25,913 bases of DNA from CAZFER01 sp964517495 (GTDB lineage: Bacteria; Hinthialibacterota; Hinthialibacteria; Hinthialibacterales; Hinthialibacteraceae): contig CAZFER010000085.1 in the NCBI GenBank assembly GCA_964517495.1, positions 1 to 25,913 on the forward strand. The letters run 5' to 3'. Positions 1 to 7,656 of this stretch are shown piece by piece. Each line of letters starts with the position of its first letter. Position 1 is the stretch's first letter. The notes under the pieces were generated by a model. That model was not told where the DNA came from, did not search any database, and saw nothing but the letters and a program-made list of their open reading frames with translations. The position numbers were made by a program, and so were the translations under genes.

Positions 1-2
1 GA

Positions 3-47
3 GGCTCCCGCCGAGCCGTTATACGCGGAAACGGCTCGGCGGGAACC
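3..47. repeat. GC-rich hairpin, repeat family A
   Basis: Left arm 3-20 (GGCTCCCGCCGAGCCGTT) pairs with right arm 30-47 in 17 of 18 positions, leaving a 9-base loop at 21-29. The right half plus flank (30-58), read in reverse complement, recurs at 8907-8935 with 27 of 29 identical bases, so this is a dispersed element rather than a local terminator. No T-run follows on either strand. Confidence 0.8.
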
Positions 48-150
48 TCGCCCTCCCTATTCAACGATCCAATTTGATCTTAACTTGATGCATTGAATCA
101 ACCCACCCATGTTGTAAGGACAAACCTATGTTTTCGCCCCTATGTAACAA

Positions 151-222
151 GTAGGATGGGTTGCGTTGTTTAACCCATCGAGTGATTGATGGATCGAAAA
201 ACATGACCCATCCTACGATTTT
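151..222. repeat. Inverted repeat, family B copy
   Basis: GTAGGATGGGT at 151-161 and ACCCATCCTAC at 206-216 are perfect reverse complements. The right part, 186-222, recurs at 25791-25827 with 34 of 37 identical bases. The same GGGT/ACCC theme appears in the hairpin at 8843-8873. This looks like a palindromic, MITE- or REP-like intergenic element. Confidence 0.7.
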
Positions 223-237
223 AGAGGAAAAATTGTA

Positions 238-276
238 GGGGCGGGTCTACAACCCGCCCGGTTTACAACCCGCCCC
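238..276. repeat. G/C palindromic block with repeated 12-mer
   Basis: GGGGCGGGT (238-246) is complementary to ACCCGCCCC (268-276) and, one base shorter, to 252-259. TACAACCCGCCC is directly repeated (248-259 and 264-275). It directly follows the family B element and is probably part of the same composite. Confidence 0.6.
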
Positions 277-520
277 GAAATACTCTCATTCCACAACAAC
301 GGATTACATTCCCTTCTTAAACATTTTGATATTCCAATTGTTGCACATCCTGGTCGTCATCCTGTTGTGGGTGAAATTCCGCGGATTGAATTTTCCTGAA
401 ATGTTCATTGACACCCTGCAATTTTGTATGGCCATTGGTTTGTCGAATTCTCAATTGGATACAATTCAATGATTAATCAGATTCTAATCCCTGCCATATC
501 AGATTTTTCAGAAAAGCGGC

Positions 521-526
521 TATACT
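521..526 (+). promoter_or_regulatory. Possible -10 element for the HAD gene
   Basis: TATACT lies 40 bases upstream of the preferred HAD start. No convincing -35 hexamer is present at the right distance, so this is a weak sigma-70-type call from the -10 alone. Confidence 0.3.
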
Positions 527-560
527 ATTCGCTTTACAAATAATCATGAGGTGTTTATTA

Positions 561-1208
561 ATGAAAGCGATTGTATTTGATATGGATGGTGTGTTGGTGG
601 ATAGCGAAAAGATTCATCAACGCTCTGAATTAAAAGCCCTTGAATCCTTTGGCCTTAAATTGGAAGTCCAGGATTTGCAACCTTATGCGGGAGCGTCTCG
701 TGTTGCATTCCAAAAGGGTATATCTGAACGGTTTAACGTTGACCTTGATTGGAAAGCGGTTTTTAAACTGAAAGACGATTTATTCTTTCCCATGATGAAC
801 GATGTTGAAGCCATCCCCGGTGTTCTTGAATTGATTCCTGAACTAAAATCCACTGGATTTAAACTCGCCATCGCCACCAGCTCACAAAAACCCAATATGG
901 AATTCGTTATTGATAAATTCAATTTATCCCCCCACTTCGATGCGGCTGTCTGTGCCGCGGATATTACCCACAGCAAACCTCATCCCGAAATTTTCCTCAA
1001 AGCCGCTGAACGGTTGGGAGTAAAACCGGCTGAATGTTACGCCATTGAAGATTCACTCAACGGGGTACGCTCCGCCAAATCAGCAGGCATGAACGTCATT
1101 GGACTCACTGGTACCTTCCCCCGCAAATCCCTGCAGGAAGCGGATCGAGTCATCGATGGCTTCGATGAACTGAATGCCCAGGAATTGCTTGGGCTGGCAA
1201 AGGTTTAA
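561..1208 (+). CDS. HAD-superfamily phosphatase / beta-phosphoglucomutase-like
   Basis: The preferred start is ATG 561 (215 residues), because GAGGTG sits 7 bases upstream. The ATG at 546, in the same frame, would only add MRCLL and lacks a ribosome site. All four HAD motifs are visible: I, FDMDGVLVDSE near residue 6, with the nucleophile Asp and the Asp two residues on; II, ATSSQ; III, the Lys in HSKPHPE; IV, AIEDSLNG. A helical cap follows motif I, as in the beta-phosphoglucomutase/phosphoglycolate phosphatase subgroup, and the length is usual for it. It should hydrolyse or isomerise a small phosphorylated metabolite in the cytoplasm; the substrate cannot be read from sequence. It converges with the permease gene, and the two stop codons overlap by 4 bases (1205-1208). 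Confidence 0.9.
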   Translation: MKAIVFDMDGVLVDSEKIHQRSELKALESFGLKLEVQDLQPYAGASRVAFQKGISERFNVDLDWKAVFKLKDDLFFPMMNDVEAIPGVLELIPELKSTGFKLAIATSSQKPNMEFVIDKFNLSPHFDAAVCAADITHSKPHPEIFLKAAERLGVKPAECYAIEDSLNGVRSAKSAGMNVIGLTGTFPRKSLQEADRVIDGFDELNAQELLGLAKV

Positions 1209-2551
1209 TTATCATTATCCGTGGTCATCCCTTCTCTTTGTCCCCGGCTTAAAAATCGGGATAAAAAGTAAAATGGAATACCGGATAAGACAACAAGAAA
1301 ACCGATAATGGGGCGTGATTTTTCGTAGGTGATAGCGTTATAAAACAGCATCGCACAAGACGCAATATAAATTATTGGAATAATGGGATAAAGGTTAACT
1401 TTATACGGTCGCTCTATATTGGGTTCTTTAAAGCGGAAAACGAACAACGAAATCCCCACCGCAATCATAAAAAGCCAATGGGCTGAAGCCGTATAAAGCA
1501 CTAAATCTTCAAATTCACCACTTACAACTAATATTATGGCGATAAATGACTGTATCATAAAAGCAAAAATTGGCGTATTTAATTGCTGATCACGGATACC
1601 AAAGGGTGTAAATAGTCTATAATCAGAACCAAAAGCGTGAAATATCCGGCCACCAGTGAGGATCATTCCATTGACGGATGCCAATGCCACAAAGATGGCC
1701 ACCAACGTGACCAACCTCCCCCCCCATTCACCAAAACCGGCATTCAGAACATCCGCGATGACGGCCTCAGACGAGGCCGCTTTTTGTTCACCTAATACAG
1801 ACAGGATGGACCAGTTTATTAACATATAAAGGACAGTGACTAGCAAAGTTCCAATGATCAACGAACGCAGAATATTCTTTTCTGGACGTTTGACCTCAGA
1901 AGCCACGAAGGCGCAATCTGACCATCCTCCAAAACAGAATTGCACGAAAATCAAAGCCAAAAACATATTCCCAAAAGTAAGTTCAATCGGCGGGGCCGCT
2001 TCAGACATTGGAGCATCAACAAACATGACAGCGAGAATTACGCTTAACAAACCCAATAGTTGAATCGTGACGATAATGTTCTGAGTCCATTTCCCCCCCC
2101 GAACTCCAAGACAGTTGATTATGGTGAGGATCATAATCGCCGATAAGGAGAGGATATCTTCCGAGTGGGAAAACGATACGATCCGTGAACCATAAATCCC
2201 CACAATCGACGCCATCATGGCAATATTTCCAGTATGAATAACCCACAACCGCCCCCATGCATATAGAAATCCCGCCCATTCGCCATAGGCGTGATTTAGA
2301 AAAAAGTAATCGCCACCTTCTTTGGGATAAGTGGATGCCAGTTCAGCATAACAAAGCGCGCCGACCAGTGAAAGGAACCCTCCCAAAAACCAGGCCCACA
2401 TGATCATCTGAGTAGAACCCAACAGGCCAGCAACCATCGCAGGAATGACAAAAATCCCGCTGCCAATAATAATACCCACCATTATGGCAACAACATCAAA
2501 CACACCAAGAATACGCAACGATTGAGGAGCAGAAGAAGTGGTTTTGTTCAT
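1205..2551 (-). CDS. APC-superfamily amino acid/polyamine permease
   Basis: This 448-residue integral membrane protein has about 12 hydrophobic segments. Near residue 20 is the TM1 signature of the APC (LeuT-fold) superfamily, an unwound glycine-rich stretch reading IIIGSGIF, followed by further family features such as CYAELAS in TM3 and WSDCAFVASE in the middle. It should import or exchange an amino acid or related amine at the cytoplasmic membrane; specificity is not deducible. It is the last gene of a minus-strand unit, starting only 6 bases after the Nudix stop codon, so it is almost certainly cotranscribed and perhaps translationally coupled with it. The context suggests that the radical SAM and Nudix products act on the transported compound or its derivative, but that is inference. 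Confidence 0.88.
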   Translation of the reverse strand: MNKTTSSAPQSLRILGVFDVVAIMVGIIIGSGIFVIPAMVAGLLGSTQMIMWAWFLGGFLSLVGALCYAELASTYPKEGGDYFFLNHAYGEWAGFLYAWGRLWVIHTGNIAMMASIVGIYGSRIVSFSHSEDILSLSAIMILTIINCLGVRGGKWTQNIIVTIQLLGLLSVILAVMFVDAPMSEAAPPIELTFGNMFLALIFVQFCFGGWSDCAFVASEVKRPEKNILRSLIIGTLLVTVLYMLINWSILSVLGEQKAASSEAVIADVLNAGFGEWGGRLVTLVAIFVALASVNGMILTGGRIFHAFGSDYRLFTPFGIRDQQLNTPIFAFMIQSFIAIILVVSGEFEDLVLYTASAHWLFMIAVGISLFVFRFKEPNIERPYKVNLYPIIPIIYIASCAMLFYNAITYEKSRPIIGFLVVLSGIPFYFLSRFLSRGQREGMTTDNDN

Positions 2552-2557
2552 AAGAAA

Positions 2558-3001
2558 TTATTCCCAGATATTACCAATAGAGATACGCTTGACTTCACCC
2601 GTTTGAAGCCAATTCATTAAATCGTTAATCACATTTGGATAAATGACTAAATGAGGCAGGTCTTCAATCAAATGCCATTGCACGTCAAATAGATGTTTAT
2701 CATCACCAACCATCAAATCCCCGCCATTCAATTTGGCTTTAAAATAATAGTTAATCACATGGCGGTGGTTATCAGGGGGGATGGATTCAGAGATAAAGAT
2801 TAATTCGCCGATGTCCACTTCAAGTCCGGTTTCTTCAAGAACTTCACGCCGAGCGGCATCCGCAAGCGTTTCACCATAATGAACTCCACCGCCAGGCAAA
2901 AGCCAGTATTTTTTGCCATATTTTTGATGTTGAACCAATAAGACTTTCCCATCTTTGACAATCACAGCAGCGGCTCGGTTGCGGATTTTTTCAGTATTCA
3001 T
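2558..3001 (-). CDS. Nudix hydrolase
   Basis: This 147-residue protein has a complete Nudix box: G38-x5-E44-x7-R52-E53-V-x-E56-E57-x-G59-L60. These acidic residues bind the divalent metal that hydrolyses nucleoside-diphosphate-linked substrates. It is a compact single-domain cytoplasmic enzyme of ordinary length, comparable to MutT/ADP-ribose pyrophosphatase-type members; the substrate is unknown. It starts 24 bases after the radical SAM stop and ends 6 bases before the permease start, so it is the middle gene of a three-gene operon. The ribosome site is weak (GAGTG about 6 bases before ATG). Confidence 0.92.
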   Translation of the reverse strand: MNTEKIRNRAAAVIVKDGKVLLVQHQKYGKKYWLLPGGGVHYGETLADAARREVLEETGLEVDIGELIFISESIPPDNHRHVINYYFKAKLNGGDLMVGDDKHLFDVQWHLIEDLPHLVIYPNVINDLMNWLQTGEVKRISIGNIWE

Positions 3002-3025
3002 ATTTCACTCAACTTTTTGATTTTA

Positions 3026-4324
3026 TCATGCCGCGTGTGTTTTTTCAGGCTGAGACAGCGGCATATGGTCAGCGTCTCCTTTTACTTTGTGTGGAATCAA
3101 TTGTTTTTTAAACAAGTGCATGGCGATGGGACGCATCATGGCTAATCTGGTTTTATAAAGATAATATCGAAACGACGGTTCAATAAGTAATTCAGCATCA
3201 GTGGGTTGTACCACCAGGCTAACTTCAATATTGGGAACCAGGCCCACCGGCACACCATGCTTCACACAGCCTTCATACATCGCTCGGAATACCCTCACCA
3301 TATCTTCAAATTTTGGCGAAGGCCAGTCCTCCATCATCGTCCCTTTTACCGGGCGGAAAATGCAGATTGTGGGAAAAGCTCCCACACTGGTGATATAATC
3401 AATCGCTTCAATTGTGTCTTCTATCGGCTCAATCCCAGCTATAATTTCTCCCGAGACGCGTCCTTTCCCAAGTTTCCGGCTGGTGTATTCAATGGCCTTG
3501 AAAAAGGTATCCTGGCCGACATGTTTTTCTTTCCCAGGCAAAAACTTGGCGAAATATTCAGGATTGTGCAGTTCATAACAAAACGAAAAGTGATCACAGC
3601 CACAATCGATCATCCAATCATAAAGATGGACATCTTTGGTGGGAATAGCTTGCACACCCACCAAAGTACCAACCTGCTCTTTGATGGCTTTCACGAAGGG
3701 AGCACAGATTTGCAGGCCGTTCCCCTTTTGATAACCAGTGTTGAAATGGACAAACGTCACACCGGATTCACGCTTTGCGGTTTGAGCCACTTCCACCACT
3801 TCTTCCACGGTTTTGTCAGATTTGTCAGCGCCGGCTTTTCCCACGTTCAGCCCTGTGGCACAAAAGTGGCAATTTTCCTTGGGATTATTATTCCAAAATG
3901 CACAAGCCCGGCCCAGGTAAATACCAAGATAGGTGCCTTGTATTACCCCTATCTCACGCATGGTGGTCCCCGATGATGTCTTTTGAAAATACCACTCCGG
4001 CACTGGTGGAATAACAACGTCATACGCTTCATTGTCACCAGTGTGAACCACCTTGAATAAATCATTTTCACGGTGTAGTTCATAGGGGCTGGAGGCTGCA
4101 AAGTATTCAAGAACAGGTACGTTAAGCCATATGTTCTTTTTCCCGGGGATCAACAACTCCAGTCCACTGCCAAGACCGGCACGCGCCTTGGCAAATACTT
4201 TGTCTTCACTCCCTAAATCGCATGATTCGTGAATGCGGATCCCTTTACAAAAGAGGTCAATTTCCAATTCGGCGGGATTAAGCCTGCGTCCATGCGGTGC
4301 GTATTCAACATTCGAAGTGGCCAT
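3026..4324 (-). CDS. Radical SAM protein with atypical cysteine spacing
   Basis: This 432-residue protein has a probable [4Fe-4S]/SAM cysteine cluster at C141, C152 and C155, that is CX10CX2C instead of the usual CX3CX2C, within GRACAFWNN and NCHFCATG. After it come TIM-barrel-like blocks (VHFNTGYQKG, VGVQAIP, FSFCYELHNP, RVSGEIIAGIE, ICIFRPVKG) that fit a radical SAM core. An N-terminal region of about 120 residues precedes the core. From memory the layout and a similarly widened first spacing resemble the MSMEG_0568-type radical SAM family known from nitrilase (Nit1) clusters, but no nitrilase partners are present here. The reaction is unknown. The start follows a strong AAGGAG at an unusually long spacing of about 14 bases. 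It is first in an operon with the Nudix and permease genes. Confidence 0.75.
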   Translation of the reverse strand: MATSNVEYAPHGRRLNPAELEIDLFCKGIRIHESCDLGSEDKVFAKARAGLGSGLELLIPGKKNIWLNVPVLEYFAASSPYELHRENDLFKVVHTGDNEAYDVVIPPVPEWYFQKTSSGTTMREIGVIQGTYLGIYLGRACAFWNNNPKENCHFCATGLNVGKAGADKSDKTVEEVVEVAQTAKRESGVTFVHFNTGYQKGNGLQICAPFVKAIKEQVGTLVGVQAIPTKDVHLYDWMIDCGCDHFSFCYELHNPEYFAKFLPGKEKHVGQDTFFKAIEYTSRKLGKGRVSGEIIAGIEPIEDTIEAIDYITSVGAFPTICIFRPVKGTMMEDWPSPKFEDMVRVFRAMYEGCVKHGVPVGLVPNIEVSLVVQPTDAELLIEPSFRYYLYKTRLAMMRPIAMHLFKKQLIPHKVKGDADHMPLSQPEKTHAA

Positions 4325-4629
4325 GTTTATAAGAATAACTCCTTATCATCCAATATTCATTCGCATAAGATCAGCCATTTTATATTCCATTCCCCTCTCA
4401 TGATTGGAAGGGGCTAGGGGAGGGTTGATATGAAAACGTGGTGTTTCGTTCTTTATATGGCTAATCCGCTACCATAAGTTAAGTTTAACACCTTCTATTG
4501 GTATAGAATAGAAGCATGTTCATCATCCCAGGAACTTTTATGGATTCTGTTACTTTCTTGCAACGCTACACGATAGTAAGGTAAAGAATGTGCCAAGCCA
4601 TTCATTCCTAAAAAAACGGCTATGAAACA
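4325..4629. other. Divergent intergenic region with one repeat
   Basis: This region separates the radical SAM operon (leftward) from the glycoside hydrolase operon (rightward) and must hold both promoters. It contains the family C repeat (4385-4428) and a perfect 8-bp inverted repeat, CTTCTATT (4492-4499) / AATAGAAG (4507-4514), with a 7-base spacer. The latter could be an operator. I see no convincing -35/-10 pair and no gene. Confidence 0.5.
4385..4428 (-). repeat. Dispersed repeat, family C (inverted copy)
   Basis: In reverse complement this reads TCAACCCTCCCCTAGCCCC followed by a G-rich half. It matches 22501-22544 in 38 of 44 positions, and its first part matches the left edge of the element at 13253. 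It is intergenic and lies 60 bases upstream of the radical SAM start. Confidence 0.75.
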
Positions 4630-6639
4630 ATGATCCAGTTTTTTAAGGGCGTTTTACTATCCTGCCTGCTGCACATAATTGGCTGTACATTCATACAAGC
4701 CCAGGAGTGGCATTCTTTTGAAATGGTGTGGAATCGCTCTCCAATTAATCTATCCCATTTGCTGGATGCTCCAGCGGGAAAACATGGTTTTTTGGGAGTT
4801 AAGAAGGATCGTTTTGTATTCGAAGATGGGACAGAAATACGCTTTTGGGGAACCGTGATGTCCGGTTCCGCTTGCTTTCCTGAACAGGAAAAAGCGCCGG
4901 AAATTGCCGAACGTCTGGCCAAGTTTGGCTTTAATCTGGTACGTTTCAAGAATTGGGATGCCCCCTGGGCAGAGCCTACGCTGTTCGTCATGGATTCGAA
5001 ATTCAATCGAATTTTAAATCCCGTGGCCATCGACCGGCTGGATTTCTTTCTCTATCAACTCAAGAATCGAGGCATTTATGCCTATTTTGATGGCCTCGAT
5101 TCACGTATCGTCCATGAAGAAGAACGCATACCCGGCTGGCGCTCGCTCCCGCCTGGAATAGGACCGTATATCCATTTTGATCCCGACCTGCAGAGCCTGC
5201 TGAAACAGGACTTGATGGCCTTATGGCAACACCGGAACCGTTATACTGAAAAGCAATATCGTGATAGTCCATCCATTGTTCTTACACAATTGTTTTTGGA
5301 TAATCACGTCAACTTGGATAAACCATTGTCCGCGATAGCATCGCAACGAATTCCAGAATTATGGAATACCTGGTCAGAAGCGGTTCATGAAGATAACGCG
5401 GAACCACTTTCTGCCGATACACCTGAAAGCGATCTCAATCAATTTTTCACCGATGTGCAAACCCAAACGCATACCGATCTAAGAAACTTCCTGCGTAATT
5501 TAAGCGTAAAAATCCCGATCGCGGGTTCAGGGCTTTCCCCTAATCAATTAGCCCTTTTCCCGGCCTCCTTCCATGATTTTTGCATACAAGAAGGATATTG
5601 GAATGAGCCGTTCGGAAATTTCAAAGGATTTTACAATCGCAAAATGCTCGATATTAATCCCTATATGCAACACACTTTATTTTCCAAATTGGCGTATGGT
5701 CGCATGGTTGGAAAACCATTTATCGTGTCGGAGTGGGGGAATCCCTGGCCTAATCAATACCGTGCGGAATTGCCCGTATGGATGGCTGCGATGGCGTGTT
5801 CTCAGGATTGGCAAGGCTGTGTTTCCTCTCCCTATCACAGTTCTCACATATCAAATGGCGAAGCTATGCTATCCCCAATAGAAACATTCAATGATCCGTG
5901 TATCATGGGGCTTATGCCAGCAGCAGCGCTTCTATTTTACCAGAATGAAATTGAACCAGCCCGCCATCAAGTGCAAATGACTTTCCCCGATGAAATTTTA
6001 TATAGTGAGGAATCTCATACACCAGAAGATGTAAAAACCACCCTTTTGGTTCATGATGCCAAGGTGGAATCCCGTTTGAAATTCCAGGCAGCAGGTTCAA
6101 AAATTTTTCTTCCTTCCCAGCCAATCGATCTTCCCTCCTATCTAAAAAAAAGAGAACGCGCGAACTTCTGCCATGATGTTTCCCGGGGATTGGTGATTAT
6201 CAATACCCCACAAACCCAGGGACTAATCGGTGCGTTACATCATGCCACTTACGATGATCTGGCTGATGTTGAACTGGATACCAAAATCACCTTTGGAGTC
6301 GTTTGTGTCAATAGCCTGGATGGCAAACCCATCAATGAATCAGGGGATATATGGATCACCATTGTCTCAAAAGCCAGAAATAGCGCATTTATAGCCACGG
6401 AAAATGATGAAGCATGGATTATCCAGAATGAAGGCCGGCCACCTGTGTTGATTAAAGAGAATCCCGTGCGTTTATTTATTAATACCAGCCAGGATTATCT
6501 TCTGCCTCATGTCATCGGAGCAAATGGAGATGTTTTAAACACCTTGCCGTTTCAATTACAGGATGGGAAGTTGTCATTCCGGGCGGGAACCCATCGCACA
6601 ATTTATTATCGATTGTCCTCTTCGTCACTTTCCTACTGA
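4630..6639 (+). CDS. Exported glycoside hydrolase-like (clan A-type barrel) protein
   Basis: This 669-residue protein has an N-terminal export signal (hydrophobic residues 7-24). Either signal peptidase I cleaves near FIQAQ-EW, or C19 in IIGC is a lipobox cysteine. Residues about 50-420 look like a cellulase/GH5-like TIM barrel: FWGT at 72, NLVRFKNWDAPW at 102, and KPFIVSEWG ending at 370, with E368 as the expected nucleophile. The usual acid/base position, normally an Asn-Glu in a strand-4 motif, reads FLDNHVN (222-228) with no Glu. A C-terminal beta-rich region (about 480-665) includes VVCVNSLDGKPI and is typical of accessory domains in such enzymes. It leads an operon with the GalE-like and GalK-like genes, suggesting a galactose-containing substrate (inference). 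Confidence 0.7.
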   Translation: MIQFFKGVLLSCLLHIIGCTFIQAQEWHSFEMVWNRSPINLSHLLDAPAGKHGFLGVKKDRFVFEDGTEIRFWGTVMSGSACFPEQEKAPEIAERLAKFGFNLVRFKNWDAPWAEPTLFVMDSKFNRILNPVAIDRLDFFLYQLKNRGIYAYFDGLDSRIVHEEERIPGWRSLPPGIGPYIHFDPDLQSLLKQDLMALWQHRNRYTEKQYRDSPSIVLTQLFLDNHVNLDKPLSAIASQRIPELWNTWSEAVHEDNAEPLSADTPESDLNQFFTDVQTQTHTDLRNFLRNLSVKIPIAGSGLSPNQLALFPASFHDFCIQEGYWNEPFGNFKGFYNRKMLDINPYMQHTLFSKLAYGRMVGKPFIVSEWGNPWPNQYRAELPVWMAAMACSQDWQGCVSSPYHSSHISNGEAMLSPIETFNDPCIMGLMPAAALLFYQNEIEPARHQVQMTFPDEILYSEESHTPEDVKTTLLVHDAKVESRLKFQAAGSKIFLPSQPIDLPSYLKKRERANFCHDVSRGLVIINTPQTQGLIGALHHATYDDLADVELDTKITFGVVCVNSLDGKPINESGDIWITIVSKARNSAFIATENDEAWIIQNEGRPPVLIKENPVRLFINTSQDYLLPHVIGANGDVLNTLPFQLQDGKLSFRAGTHRTIYYRLSSSSLSY

Positions 6640-6699
6640 CCGATTCCAAAATAAAATCAGAAACTTATGCAACGTTCAAAAGAAGGGTGAAAACATTCA

Positions 6700-7638
6700 A
6701 TGGGTGATGGCAAACGATGCCTTGTTACAGGAGGCGCAGGCTTTATCGGTTCGCATATTGTTGATTCATTGCTTGAAGCGGGCCACCAAGTGGTGGTGTT
6801 GGATAACTTAAGCAGTGGAAAACGGGAAAACCTTCCAGACGGAATTCCATTGTATGAGATGAGCATTCTGGATGATTTACATCCCGTGTTTGAGAAAGAA
6901 AAACCACAAATCGTATTTCACCAGGCCGCCCAAATCAGTGTTTCCTATTCTGTTCGTGAGCCTGAGTTTGATGCAAATGTAAATATCGGGGGAACAATCC
7001 ATTTGCTGGAAGCCTGCCGTCTTCACGGTGTTGAAAAGATTATGTATGCCTCATCCGGTGCCGTGTATGGCGAGCCTCAATCCCTTCCGCTTAAAGAGGA
7101 TGATGCCATATTAGCCTTATCACCCTATGGAATAAGCAAAGGGGTGCCCGAGCGTTATTTATATTATTACCGCCATCAGTTTGGTCTTGATTTTGTCGCG
7201 TTGCGTTATGCCAATGTATATGGTCCACGGCAGGATCCCCATGGTGAAGCCGGTGTGGTCAGTATTTTTACCGAACAACTGATAGCCGATGAGCAACCTG
7301 TCATTTATGGTGATGGTGAACAAACCCGCGACTTCGTTTTTGTGAAAGATGTAGCACGTGCCAACATGATGGCAATGAATGCGGAGATTGATCCCGCTGT
7401 TTTTCCCGCATTTAATGTAAGTACCAATAAACAGACCACGGTGAATACGATCTATGATCTGATTCAACAAAATGTTGAGTCCAAACGTAATCGCCAACAT
7501 GAACCCAAGCGGGCGGGTGATGTGCTTCATTCCCGCCTGTCGAATGAAAAAATTAAACACCATTTCGGATGGGACCCCCTTACCAGCGTGGAAGAGGGAC
7601 TAAGACAGACGGTGGCGTTTTTTAAAGCCCAATCATAA
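6700..7638 (+). CDS. NAD-dependent sugar epimerase, UDP-glucose 4-epimerase-like
   Basis: This 312-residue extended short-chain dehydrogenase has a Rossmann start, VTGGAGFIGSH (9-19), D35 that would hold the NAD ribose, FHQAAQ (73-78), YASSGAVYGE (116-125) and the catalytic Y143-x3-K147 (SPYGISK). LRYANVYGPRQ is the usual substrate-side motif. The length fits the shorter GalE-type enzymes of bacteria and archaea. The likely reaction is interconversion of UDP-galactose and UDP-glucose, and the adjacent GalK-like kinase supports a Leloir role; epimerases for other UDP-sugars look alike, so the gene symbol is withheld. It begins 60 bases after the hydrolase gene and ends 18 bases before the kinase, consistent with one operon. 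Confidence 0.85.
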   Translation: MGDGKRCLVTGGAGFIGSHIVDSLLEAGHQVVVLDNLSSGKRENLPDGIPLYEMSILDDLHPVFEKEKPQIVFHQAAQISVSYSVREPEFDANVNIGGTIHLLEACRLHGVEKIMYASSGAVYGEPQSLPLKEDDAILALSPYGISKGVPERYLYYYRHQFGLDFVALRYANVYGPRQDPHGEAGVVSIFTEQLIADEQPVIYGDGEQTRDFVFVKDVARANMMAMNAEIDPAVFPAFNVSTNKQTTVNTIYDLIQQNVESKRNRQHEPKRAGDVLHSRLSNEKIKHHFGWDPLTSVEEGLRQTVAFFKAQS

Positions 7639-7656
7639 ATACTTCAGGGGTGCGAT

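Larger units (their letters stand above)
1..545. other. Gene-free, repeat-rich left end
   Basis: No intact gene is visible in this stretch. It holds a GC-rich hairpin (3-47), an 11-bp inverted repeat (151-161/206-216), a G/C-rich palindromic block with a repeated 12-mer (238-276), and then more ordinary-looking DNA. Positions 277-399 on the plus strand read as an uninterrupted, protein-like frame of 40 codons ending in TGA, without a start codon of its own. This may be a decayed gene end, but I do not recognise the family. The last 60 bases carry a -10-like hexamer and the leader of the HAD gene. Confidence 0.6.

Noticed and set aside
238..276. Start of a CRISPR array
   Set aside because: The 12-mer is repeated only twice, with a 4-base gap; no spacers or cas genes are present.
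3206..3976. 256-codon open frame on the plus strand inside the radical SAM gene
   Set aside because: It lies antisense to a gene with clear protein motifs, shows no family pattern of its own, and is explained by the codon bias of the true gene.
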